DNA of 64,000 bases from Achatina immaculata (Eukaryota; Mollusca; Gastropoda; Stylommatophora; Achatinidae): NCBI GenBank assembly GCA_009760885.1, contig CM019704.1:16348429-16412428 (forward strand), given 5' to 3'. How positions within the stretch are numbered: position 1 is the stretch's first letter; each line of letters opens with the position of its first letter. A program made the position numbers and the translations under genes. Positions 23,590 through 32,164 of this stretch are shown one piece after another. The notes beneath the pieces are model-generated. The model searched no databases. It saw only the letters and a list, made by a program, of their open reading frames with translations, and had not been told where the DNA came from.

Positions 23590-24393
23590 AGTTAATTCTG
23601 AAAGTGTTGACTGTAAGGCTTGCTACATTTTCAGTGAAGTTACTTACAAAAGTCTAGACTGTATGGCATGCTGCATTTTATGCACATTATATTTTCCAGG
23701 ACACTTTTCTAGCTCAGAACAAAACCTTCAGTTTTGTAGAATTTAGCTAGAAGGAAACAATGAACCTATACTAACTCATAAACAAAATCCAAGGTCCCTT
23801 AGGCTACTTATCATAACAAGATGTTAAAGCCGTTGAGCTCTAAACATTGGTTCTTAGTGATTGTCATAGACACATCAATACAGAATATGTCTGTGGATCT
23901 GAAGTATAACTGGCATGTTGAAATGTAAACCATTAACTGTGTATATGTGGGTGATACATACAACAGAAAAAAAAATGACTTCTAGGCCAGGTTAATGTTA
24001 TCAATGAACAAACTGTAAAGAGCAACTATAAAGCAATTTCAAATATAAAGAGTACACTGGTGGATCAGTGAAACCTCTTAAACATGTAAAGAATATCTGA
24101 AAAACAACTTCAGAGATTTGAGCTGATTTATAAGCAGGTGGTGGCAACAACAGCGCTGCGATATGTCTGTTAAAAAACATAAAGATCACTCATTTACGAT
24201 GTTACCATATGAAAATATGCTGTTTGTGTGTGGTCTGCAAAAATGAAATCCATTACAAATGTGCAACATAGCATTAAGAAAGAAGCTTGGAGTGATAAAT
24301 CTATGCCGTCAGCAGTTCTGATGAATAGGCAGTTCATATAATAAAAGATTAGTAGTATAAACTCCAGTATTCTTTTTTTTTGGACACCCTGTA
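23590..24393. other. region 3' of the host gene, nothing recognised
   Basis: AT-rich sequence downstream of the probable polyadenylation site. No exon or repeat family recognised. Confidence 0.35.
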
Positions 24394-24399
24394 TTTATT
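24394..24399 (-). promoter_or_regulatory. candidate polyadenylation signal AATAAA of the PDZRN3-like gene
   Basis: AATAAA on the minus strand about 160 bp past the stop codon, followed by a short A/G-rich stretch. It is the first such hexamer I saw downstream. No transcript evidence is available here, so a longer 3' UTR cannot be excluded. Confidence 0.4.
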
Positions 24400-24559
24400 T
24401 CCAAAAAAAAATAGCAGATATCATGAATGGTCTAAAGAAAGCCGACAGAACTAACGTGGGCTGGTTATGTGGTCAAAGACAGTTATTTCACAATTTTTGC
24501 TCTGTATAATGAAGAACTGAGACTGACAATGTGAAATTATTTAAATTGTGATTACATCA

Positions 24560-25990
24560 TTAAACAGTTGTAACTGATAGCAGGGGGTTGTATGTCTTTC
24601 CATCACTGACTTTGTTACCATGGGCTAGCATCTCCTTCACTGTTGTGAAATTATCAAACACTTTTTTGCCTTTATGCTTCATCATTTTTCTGTGACTCAG
24701 CTCAACGATGTTCACTTCCTTTTTCTCTTCTATCTCCTTCAGCGTTTCCATCTTTGCTTTGGCAAACAGTTCTTTCTTTCTTTTATAATCTTTAGCCTTT
24801 TCGAGATGGCGCTTTCGGTCTTCTTTTGACCAATATCGACCGGTCTTCATTTCAGACATTGCATCATCATCTGTGGTCATGCCACATCTCTCTTCGCTGA
24901 TTTTCTTGGCCCTTTCCTTCAACAGTTTGCTGCGGACCGGCCGACGGGTGATGTAACGAGTACCATCTGGTCGACGCTTGACCACCCATTCCATTTGACC
25001 ACTATCAGAAGGCGCCGTCTGTCCGGGGCTTTTTTTCGTGGCACCGTCTCCAACGGCATCAGTAACAGTGCCAGGGACCGAATGTCCTGGTGAGTTTATG
25101 TGACCACGAAGTCGGGCCTGCTGCTCCAGCTGCTGCTGAAACAGCTTCTGTTGGACAGCAATTGTATGCTGCAGGTTTGCTCGGTTTGTGTACATGACAT
25201 CAGCACAGTGAAGATACAAATCCTGCAGCGGTTCTCCCATCTGAGCCTGCTGGGTTATGCCACCCTTCACATTCTCTGTGATGCTCATGGCTTTGATAGT
25301 ATGAGATGAGCTGGATTCCCTGTGATGCCCATGACCACTGTCCTCGCTGGAATAGTCTCTGGGCTTTGTCGGAGTTTGAGTCTGTTTTTCCGTGTCACTG
25401 GTAACTAGACCTGATGAACAAACGGAAGGTGTTGCCAGGCAGAGCATCGATCCATTCTGTCCAAGCTGTTCATAATGTTCATCAGAAGCTGGATTTAGTT
25501 CCAGTGTTAGCGGTGTACTTCGACATGATTCACCTGTATTGTATGCACTTGTGGTTGTCCAAGGGTCTTTGTCCTTATCACATATACCTGTGCTGGTATT
25601 TGAGCTTGAAGTTGTGTGTGTGTTTGATGTGAAGTCAGAGTTCACTCCTCGGGTGGACAACATTGTTGAAGACACAGAAGATGCGATTATGGAACCATTG
25701 CTAGTGGTGTAGCCTTTTGAACTGGCTGTGTGAATGTTTGTAGCATTACTGCCAACATTTTGGGCACCGTTTGTCCCAGAGTGGCTGGGGCTGCCTGCAC
25801 CAACTGGAGCTGGTTTGCGGGCAAGAGCTGATTCTACAGAGTGCTTTGAGTACTCTAACCGGGTACCCATGCGTGGTACGATGCGGGTGCTCCTCTGGGT
25901 GTCTCCTCGAAGAAATGACTCGGTGTAGCCAAGCAAAGCCATACGTTGCTGTTCTCGCATGTGATTTTCAACTAAGTCCTGGCATTCAAC
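24560..25990 (-). CDS. PDZRN3/PDZRN4-like terminal exon (C-terminal half)
   Basis: Last coding exon of an animal PDZRN3/4 (LNX3-like) protein. Family members are RING-type ubiquitin ligases with PDZ domains that act as scaffolds at the cell cortex and synapse. The exon encodes residues 218-693 of the 693 visible. Motifs known from vertebrate PDZRN3/4: AYNTGESCRSTPLTLELNPA (366-385), a W-V-V-K-R-R-P-D-G-T-R-Y-I-T-R-R block (552-567), MTTDDDAMSEMKTGRYWSKE (588-607), a basic probable coiled coil (about 607-657), VNIVELSHRKMMK, and the C-terminal SVTTV, a class I PDZ-binding motif. The 370-550 region is Ser/Thr/Gln-rich and probably disordered. The acceptor TTCCTAG lies just before 25990, the intron is phase 0, and the stop TAA is at 24560-24562. 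It starts VECQDLVENHMR, in frame with the exon ending at 27136. The RING is not in this window. Confidence 0.95.
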   Translation of the reverse strand, partial: VECQDLVENHMREQQRMALLGYTESFLRGDTQRSTRIVPRMGTRLEYSKHSVESALARKPAPVGAGSPSHSGTNGAQNVGSNATNIHTASSKGYTTSNGSIIASSVSSTMLSTRGVNSDFTSNTHTTSSSNTSTGICDKDKDPWTTTSAYNTGESCRSTPLTLELNPASDEHYEQLGQNGSMLCLATPSVCSSGLVTSDTEKQTQTPTKPRDYSSEDSGHGHHRESSSSHTIKAMSITENVKGGITQQAQMGEPLQDLYLHCADVMYTNRANLQHTIAVQQKLFQQQLEQQARLRGHINSPGHSVPGTVTDAVGDGATKKSPGQTAPSDSGQMEWVVKRRPDGTRYITRRPVRSKLLKERAKKISEERCGMTTDDDAMSEMKTGRYWSKEDRKRHLEKAKDYKRKKELFAKAKMETLKEIEEKKEVNIVELSHRKMMKHKGKKVFDNFTTVKEMLAHGNKVSDGKTYNPLLSVTTV

Positions 25991-25992
25991 CT

Positions 25993-26519
25993 AGGAATGA
26001 AGGAAAAACATGACATCAATATCTGTATTAACAAATTTCTCACATGTTAGGACCACTTTCAGTAAATCTTTCTCTTCAGGTATTTTCCATCTCCCTTCCT
26101 GCAGAAAAACTGCAATAGATGTTTCTTATTCTTCACATTTCTCTAGTTCCTAATATGGCTGATGCTTTGGAACAAAGAGTTTCTAAGTATATTGTTGCTT
26201 TATGATCTTTATAATGGCTTATGCTCTATGGATTCAAGTTGTCCATATGTAAACTTTATAAGGATTTGAAGCCTAAAGTAGAAACCATGAAGCAACACAA
26301 AAAAACTTGATTCATAACAATGTTGTGGTTCCGAAACTACATAAGAGTACCTAGCATGCTGATATTTTCTCATAAAAACTGAAGATTAAAAAACAGTAAA
26401 AATGCTGAAAATTAAATGGGATGATGTTGCTGATCCTTCAGTCCATGCTGTAAGCTGACATTATCTTACATGCTTTCTCTTTCATTTATTTTCTTTCTCA
26501 CTCTTTCTCAATGTTCTAA
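25993..26519. other. intron sequence, nothing recognised
   Basis: Intron between the terminal exon and exon 27136-27381. AT-rich, with a T-rich tract before the acceptor. Confidence 0.5.
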
Positions 26520-27130
26520 TCTGACTGGCTTTCATCCTTTCTCACTATTATAATCTGACTTGTTCTCGTCTTTTCTCAGATAACAAATGTTATATATTAT
26601 TTTATGTCTCTCAGCTTCAATGTTAACTATGTTTGTTACATAACAGCATATTTGTAGAATGTCTGGAATAGAGTGAAAGATGTATGACAAAGGGCTGAAT
26701 GTCAGACGGGCCTGCATGCTATCACTATTATAATCTGACTTGTTCTCATCTTTTCTCACTATTATAATCTAATTTGCTCTCATCCTTTCTTTCTATTATA
26801 ATCTGACTGCTCTCATCCTTTCTTTCTATTATAATATGACTTTCTCTCATCCTTACTTTCTATTATAATATGACTTTCTCTCATCCTTACTTTCTATTAT
26901 AATATGACTTTCTCTCATCCTTACTTTCTATTATAATATGACTTTCTCTCATCCTTACTTTCTATTATAATATGACTTTCTCTCATCCTTACTTTCTATT
27001 ATAATATGATTTTCTCTCGTCCTTTCTTTCTATTATAATCTGACTTGCTCTCATCCTTTCTCACTATTATAATCTGACTTGCTCTCATCCTTTCTCACTA
27101 TTATAATCTGACTTGCTCTCATCCACTCTG
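26520..27130. repeat. minisatellite, 34-bp unit, ~14 copies, abutting an exon donor
   Basis: Copies contain CTATTATAATATGACTTTCT followed by CTCATCCTTACTT, with TCACTATTATAATCTGACTT variants. Two copies sit at 26525-26590, and the main block runs from about 26720 to 27130. The last copy ends about 10 bases into the intron that begins at 27135. An interior 130-bp segment (26590-26720) is not repetitive. Confidence 0.92.
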
Positions 27131-27135
27131 AATAC

Positions 27136-27381
27136 CTGAATTTCTTCCATTTCTTTGTTTAAAAGTGCCAGTTCTCGTTCAAGGCTGCTTTCTGAATCTT
27201 TCCGACCATCACCTCTTCTAGGTGTGTTTCCAGAACCTCCGTAGCGATAATCTAACATGTCACGGAATCTCGTACACATATCACCAGAAATGTCACTTGA
27301 CATGAAGCTGTCATTGCTGAGGTGACGCATTTTGCCAGTTGTTGCTGGAGGTGTGATTAGACTTTCTGAGTCAAAGGTATC
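27136..27381 (-). CDS. PDZRN3/PDZRN4-like exon, 82 codons
   Basis: Internal exon of the PDZRN3/4-like gene, residues 136-217 of the visible product. The acceptor is TTTCTTTCTTCATAG and the donor CAG|GTATTC. Length 246 bp, phase 0 on both sides. It starts DTFDSESLITPP and ends LERELALLNKEMEEIQ, matching the vertebrate PDZRN3 segment in which a Ser-rich part leads to a Leu/Glu-rich helix with a similar ELELLNEEL motif. Seen directly: FMSSDISGDMCTRFRDMLDY, which parallels the family's ECERFRELLEL stretch. No enzymatic domain. The helix is likely a short coiled coil. Confidence 0.9.
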
Positions 27382-27534
27382 CTATGAAGAAAGAAAACAT
27401 TTGAGAAAAATCAAAATGCTGAATGAGAATATCTGAGGAATAGAATACATTTATACTTATTTGATAAACAAGTGAATATTCTTACTAGAAAATAGCTAGC
27501 AAAAACATGAAAGGCAGTTTTAAAAATGACTGCT

Positions 27535-27625
27535 TTATATTTCTTGTTGGAAGAGGGCAGCATGGTTTAAATATTAGGACAACATGGTTTAAATATTAGG
27601 GCAGCATGGTTTAAATATTTTAAAC
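27535..27625. repeat. short tandem repeat, ~24-bp unit, 3 copies
   Basis: Three copies of a unit with GCATGGTTTAAATATT(A/T)GG inside the intron. Confidence 0.75.
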
Positions 27626-27689
27626 CTAAAGGAAGCTCATTTGAGAAAAAGCTGACAGAGTTTTCTCTAGCTGGTACACAGGCACCATA

Positions 27690-27960
27690 TTAGTTTCATC
27701 AGACATCTATGTAAACCCTCCATTCTTTATCTCTTTAGTTTCATCAGACATCTCTACAAAGCCTCCATTCTTTATCTCTTTAGTTTCATCAGACATCTCT
27801 GCAAAGCCTCCATTCTTTATCTCTTTAGTTTTGCAAGACATCTCTGTAAACCCTCCATTCTTTGTCTCTTTAGTTTCATCAGACATTTCTGCAAAACCCT
27901 CCATTCTTTATCTCTTTAGTTTTGTCAGACATCTCCATAAATCCTCCATTCTTTATCCCT
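27690..27960. repeat. minisatellite, 45-bp unit, 6 copies
   Basis: Copies contain TTTCATCAGACATCTCT and CCTCCATTCTTTATCTCTTT. The unit length is a multiple of three and stop-free on the minus strand, which gives a spurious repetitive frame. Confidence 0.92.
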
Positions 27961-28159
27961 TCTCCTCCTTCAGACTCTCTATTTCTCTCTCTCTCTCTTT
28001 CTCTGTGATGAAGTAGAGTAAGAGCTGTATCATCAATGGAAGCTATAACATATTAATATGACATTAAATTATAACAATACTTTCAGAGAAAGATCTATTG
28101 CCATGTAATAATGTAGGTCCAATCAAAGAAGGTAACCCATATTTTGAGGTCCTGCTCAC

Positions 28160-28288
28160 CTGCTCCGAGCTCTCCTCATTCCGAGTGCTTTCATCCGTAC
28201 GCCCAACCCCACTGTCCTTCTCATGTTTCTGGGATGAGTTCTCGGTGGTTGCTGTATCAGTGGTACCACCTTCTTCGTCAATGTGGTG
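28160..28288 (-). CDS. PDZRN3/PDZRN4-like exon, 43 codons
   Basis: Internal exon, residues 93-135 of the visible product. The acceptor is TGTAATTTTTAG and the donor CAG|GTGAGC. Length 129 bp, phase 0 on both sides. The translation begins [20 protein letters not shown] and continues [20 protein letters not shown]. The GGTTDTAT and [14 protein letters not shown] segments are hallmarks of the vertebrate PDZRN3/4 linker after the second PDZ domain, so this short exon identifies the gene family most firmly. The stretch is acidic and Ser-rich, with likely phosphorylation sites (inference). Confidence 0.95.
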
Positions 28289-28561
28289 CTAAAAATTACA
28301 TGTTTGAAAAAAAAAAAAAAAAACATTCACGTCACGAATCCAGCAACAGTTTGTGACTAAAGAAAACATAACTTACGAAATATGTGAAAATAAACTATAT
28401 ATTTTTTTGTGTTCTAAGCACTAAGAGAAGCACAGCAAACAGTGAGTTAACTTCTCACGTTCTAACCCAGATGACGCAGGTTTAAATAAACCCAAGTTGA
28501 AAAATGGTTACCTAACACTTCAGTTATCCATTTTAGGCATGCATTATTATACTTCATTTAA

Positions 28562-28870
28562 AGACAGTCCAAATTTCTTGGACACATCGTGAGAAAACAG
28601 AAGGTGAAGAACTTAGTTCATTCATTCATTCATTTGCATGTCCCTTGCGGAACTTTGCCTCCCAAACAGCACTCCTGTAGGCCTCTCGGTTGTGAGCAAG
28701 ATGGCCTGCTGTTGTTGCATTCATTTCCAGATCATCAACTTAGTACTGACTGGAAAATTTCAAGGGAAAAAAGAAGAGAGGAAGGCCAAGAGAAAAATAT
28801 CTCGGTGGACTGGACACTTGTGGCATGGCAAAAGAATGAGAAAGGAAATGAGGAAATTGTGCAAGTTTCT
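28562..28870 (+). pseudogene. LINE 3' fragment (RTE-type C-terminus), split by a nested insertion
   Basis: Reading across the insertion at 28618-28736, the plus strand encodes FLGHIVRKQKVKNL, then LTGKFQGKKKRGRP, then EKYL. This is the C-terminal pattern of RTE-like LINEs and resembles 33928-34332. Only this end remains. It lies in the intron between exons 27136-27381 and 28160-40182 on the opposite strand to the host gene. Confidence 0.7.
28618..28736 (-). mobile_element. RTE LINE 3'-end insertion, 119 bp, nested
   Basis: The minus strand reads TGCATTCATTTCC-type tail sequence: GAACTTTGCC-like blocks and GGGACATGCAAATGAATGAA in reverse order match the end of the LINE at 14590-17280 and the fragment at 52650-52800. 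It is flanked by perfect AACTTAGT duplications (28610-28617 and 28737-28744). It interrupts an older LINE fragment, which dates the order of insertions. Confidence 0.78.
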
Positions 28871-29099
28871 CATCTCCTTTGTCGTTTTGTAAATCTGAAC
28901 CATACACCTCTATCTACTTTTAATACCAGAACCAGTTTTACCACAGAGATCTTTCATCTCTCATGGAAAAAGAAATGCATGTGAATTAATTCTGAAACAC
29001 CAAAGACCACACAGGATGGAAGAGCATGATTACCAATGCTATCTGGCATGGCACATAGTAATAATTCAGTTATGGAACTATTTCTGAAGCTGTGCATCT

Positions 29100-29318
29100 G
29101 AGAGGATTATATTTGAATATACTGGTAAGATGAGAGGATTATATTTGAATATACTGGTAAGATGAGAGGATTATATTTGAATATACTGGTAAGATGAGAG
29201 GATTATATTTGAATATACTGGTAAGATTAGAGGATTATATTTGAACATACTGGTAAGATAAGAGATTATATTTGAATATACTGGTAAGATGAGAGGATTA
29301 TATTTGAATATACTGCTG
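29100..29318. repeat. minisatellite, 32-bp unit, 7 copies
   Basis: Copies contain GAGAGGATTATATTTGAATA followed by TACTGGTAAGAT. Confidence 0.92.
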
Positions 29319-29319
29319 A

Positions 29320-30120
29320 TTTAAATGTCAGAAACATTACTTGTGTCCTTATATGAAGACCATTTTCCAATTTTCTTAAAAAGCCATTTAGAAGTATAAT
29401 TTCAGCAACGATAAATTTAATAGTTTGTAACTTTCTTACTCATCTAGCCTTCTTCCCCAACCCCATATCATCCACAATATTTGGGGGGGGGGGCCGCAGG
29501 CACATGATCTGTCTCCACACATATTTTTAAAGTCCTGGTCTCCTACCAAAATTGGCAAACCTGATTTATAAGGCTTCTGACGCTTGTCAAAGTTGCTCTT
29601 AGCACTAACCTATATCCCAGAATTTAGGAAAGCCATGAACCGCAGACTACATTTTTCCTGATCAGTCCATGTAAGAAAACATGTCAGTGGGTGCCCTGTG
29701 ACAACTATAAGCTGCAAGAAAAGAACAAAGACGTCAAGGGAAAAACCTGGCCGCCATCTTGGGACTTCCACACCTCTATAACAAGTGCTGGCAAAGAGAA
29801 AAGCATCATCATGAAAGGTAATTCACTTCAGAAAAGCATGCCTGCCACAAGATGACTAAAGGAACAAGCTGACAGAACTAGTGTGGAAGTGTTCAGCACA
29901 ATATGGTCGACCAGTACTGTGGCTGACTGCCAACTCTTTACAAAGGGCCACAATTCAAATTTTACTCTTGTGACTGCCAACTCTTTACGAAGGGCCACAA
30001 TTCAAATTTTACTAACAACAGATAATATAACCAAGCTGGCTGTGTCTGTAGGCATTTCTGCTGCTTGTCTGGTATAGACTCCCAACTCCAAAAAGTGATC
30101 TGAATAAACCTACGCATTTT
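29320..30120. other. intron sequence with a G-run and a two-copy repeat
   Basis: No coding support. A G12 run lies at about 29482-29493. At 29910-30010 a ~47-bp unit containing TGACTGCCAACTCTTTAC and AAGGGCCACAATTCAAATTT is repeated twice. Confidence 0.5.
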
Positions 30121-30145
30121 TTTTCTTCAAACATTTATTTCGCGA

Positions 30146-30586
30146 CAGAGAGAGAGAGAGAAAGAGTGTGTGTGTGTGTGCATGAGAGAGAGAGTGTGTG
30201 TGTGTGCGCGTGAGAGAGAGAGTGTGTGTGTGTGCGTGAAAGAGTGTGTGTGTGCGTGAGAGAGAGTGTGTGTGTGTGCGTGAGAGAGAGAGTGTATGTG
30301 TGTGCGTGAGAGAGAGAGTGTGTGTGTGTGTGTGTGCGTGAGAGAGAGAGTGTATGTGTGTGAAAGAGAGAGTGTGTGTGTGTCTGTGTGCGTGAGAGAG
30401 AGAGTGTGTGTGTGTGCGTGAGAGAGAGAGTGTGTGTGTGTGTGTGCGTGAGAGAGAGAGTGTGTGTGTGCGTGCGTGCGTGAGAGAGAGTGTGTGTGTG
30501 CGTGCGTGCGTGCGTGAGAGAGAGTGTGTATGTGTGTGTGTGAGAGAGAGTGTGTGTGTGTGTGTGTGCGAGAGAGGGGGGGGGAT
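30146..30586. repeat. compound microsatellite (AG)n/(TG)n, 440 bp
   Basis: Alternating blocks of GAGAGAGAGAG and TGTGTGTGTG with GTGCGTGAG linkers form a loose 28-36 bp superunit. Long frames on both strands (His/Thr/Leu/Ser on the minus strand, Arg/Glu/Cys/Val on the plus) are artefacts. Confidence 0.97.
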
Positions 30587-30889
30587 ATCATAGCACAAGT
30601 TTTAGAATATTTTACTTATATGAACTTTTAAACAATCATATGAGCTTGCTACAAAGAACTATACTTCATCTGCTTCTAGAAGTTAAAGTCTTCCTCATTT
30701 TCAGCTCAAATTTCTTTACGTCAAACTCATTTGTGTAAACACTGCGTCATTACAAGGATAAGAAGCACTGACTTTGGGGTTTAAAAAAAAGGGGGAGAAC
30801 AAGGAAATTAATATAATATTGAGAAACAAGTAGAAGAAAGGAAGTTGATAACATGAGATGGGACATCCAAAAAAAGAAGTTTTATGCCT

Positions 30890-31275
30890 GGTGAAAGATA
30901 TGGCTAACAGTTACTACATCGATGACAGGAAAGAATGATGACAGGCCATGTCCCATGAGAAGGAGGATCCACCCGGCGCATTAGTCAGGCGGCGCTTTGA
31001 GGGTTTTGCGTGTTTTAAGGGTGGGCCCAGAGTGGATGAGAACAAAGATAAGCGGGTGGTGGAGGTGGTGTGGAGGAATTCTGTGGGGGCTTACAAAATT
31101 ACTCTCGGAGTCCCGGTTCTTAGTGAACTGTAAGAGTGGGCCAGACTATCGCAGAGAGCGCCAGTAAGAGATTAAGTTAGGGTCTTGACTAGCTCTAAAC
31201 CGCTGGCCCCGTTAATCGTGTCTACACTGCAGCGTCATCATCTTTGCTTCCCCAAAACCCCGTGATATCCAGCGA
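30890..31275 (+). repeat. dispersed repeat family of unknown class, copy 1
   Basis: It shares long ordered blocks with 36760-37165: AAAGATATGGCTAACA, TTTTAAGGGTGGG, GAACAAAGATAAGCGGGTGG, AGTAAGAGATTAAGTTAGGG, CTAGCTCTAAACCGCTGGCC and GCAGCGTCATCATCTTTGC. No conserved frame runs through both copies, because indels shift it. I found no terminal inverted repeats. A non-autonomous element or old LTR piece is possible. Confidence 0.65.
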
Positions 31276-31806
31276 TAATATAACACTGAAACTCTATAAA
31301 TGCTATAAAATATGCCCACGTTTTCTGTATAAGCAAGCATCTGCCAGCGAATATAAGTCAGCATTAGGACACTTTAACTCTTTCATTCGAAAATAACACT
31401 GGGAGGGTTGGTAGATCTTGCACACCTGTATAAATCAATGCTCAGAGCAATATTTAGGCAAAGTCTGAATGAGATGAAAAGTAGCACAAATTTTAATCCA
31501 ACCTAAATTTTTAAATTACTGAGTAACTGCCTTCCAATTGAGTGTATTCTGGCAGAGCACCGAAATTAATTCAGAAGTGAAAGTGTTAAAGTAACGAACG
31601 TCTCTAGATCTTCATCGGGAAGCGGGTTCCATCAAAGGGCAAATCATCGCGCTTCAAAGCAAGAATATGATTGTAAATCATCGGTTATCTTTCTTGTATC
31701 AGCACCCAGCGACAGGTGCGCGGGGGAATCGGGGGGAAATGGTACAGAAATGTGGAAACTTGCAGGTCAAGAAAGAACGGAGACCAAACAGCAGGAAAAT
31801 CTAATG
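31276..31806. other. intron sequence, nothing recognised
   Basis: AT-rich sequence with no coding support. Confidence 0.4.
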
Positions 31807-31808
31807 CA

Positions 31809-31873
<65 letters not shown>
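31807..31873. repeat. (TC)n microsatellite
   Basis: About 66 bp of TCTCTC with one TTTC interruption. Confidence 0.97.
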
Positions 31874-31875
<2 letters not shown>

Positions 31876-31983
31876 TTACCCACCCGCAGACATATACAAA
31901 ATATACGCTGGACGAGCGAGTGGAATGGGCACTTTTAATTTTAGATTTTGAAGATGTGTTAACTTCAAATAAACATTGGTAAG

Positions 31984-32066
31984 ATGCAGTAAAAATGACA
32001 CACATAACAGTAAAAATGACACACATAACAGTAAAAATGACACACATAACAGTAAAAATGACACAA
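31984..32066. repeat. minisatellite, 21-bp unit, 4 copies
   Basis: Four near-perfect copies of AGTAAAAATGACACACATAAC. Confidence 0.93.
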
Positions 32067-32164
32067 GTAAATAAATACTAATTTAAAGTATCATTAAAGA
32101 GGAGCTTGCTGGCGCTAATTTTGTATCCAGCTGCCACATGGACTTTTTTTTCTTCAACTCATGT

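Noticed and set aside
30110..30598. His/Thr/Leu/Ser-rich frames
   Set aside because: They lie in an (AG)n/(TG)n microsatellite.
31716..32047. Ser/Leu or Arg/Glu-rich frames
   Set aside because: They are readings of the (TC)n microsatellite and a 21-bp array.
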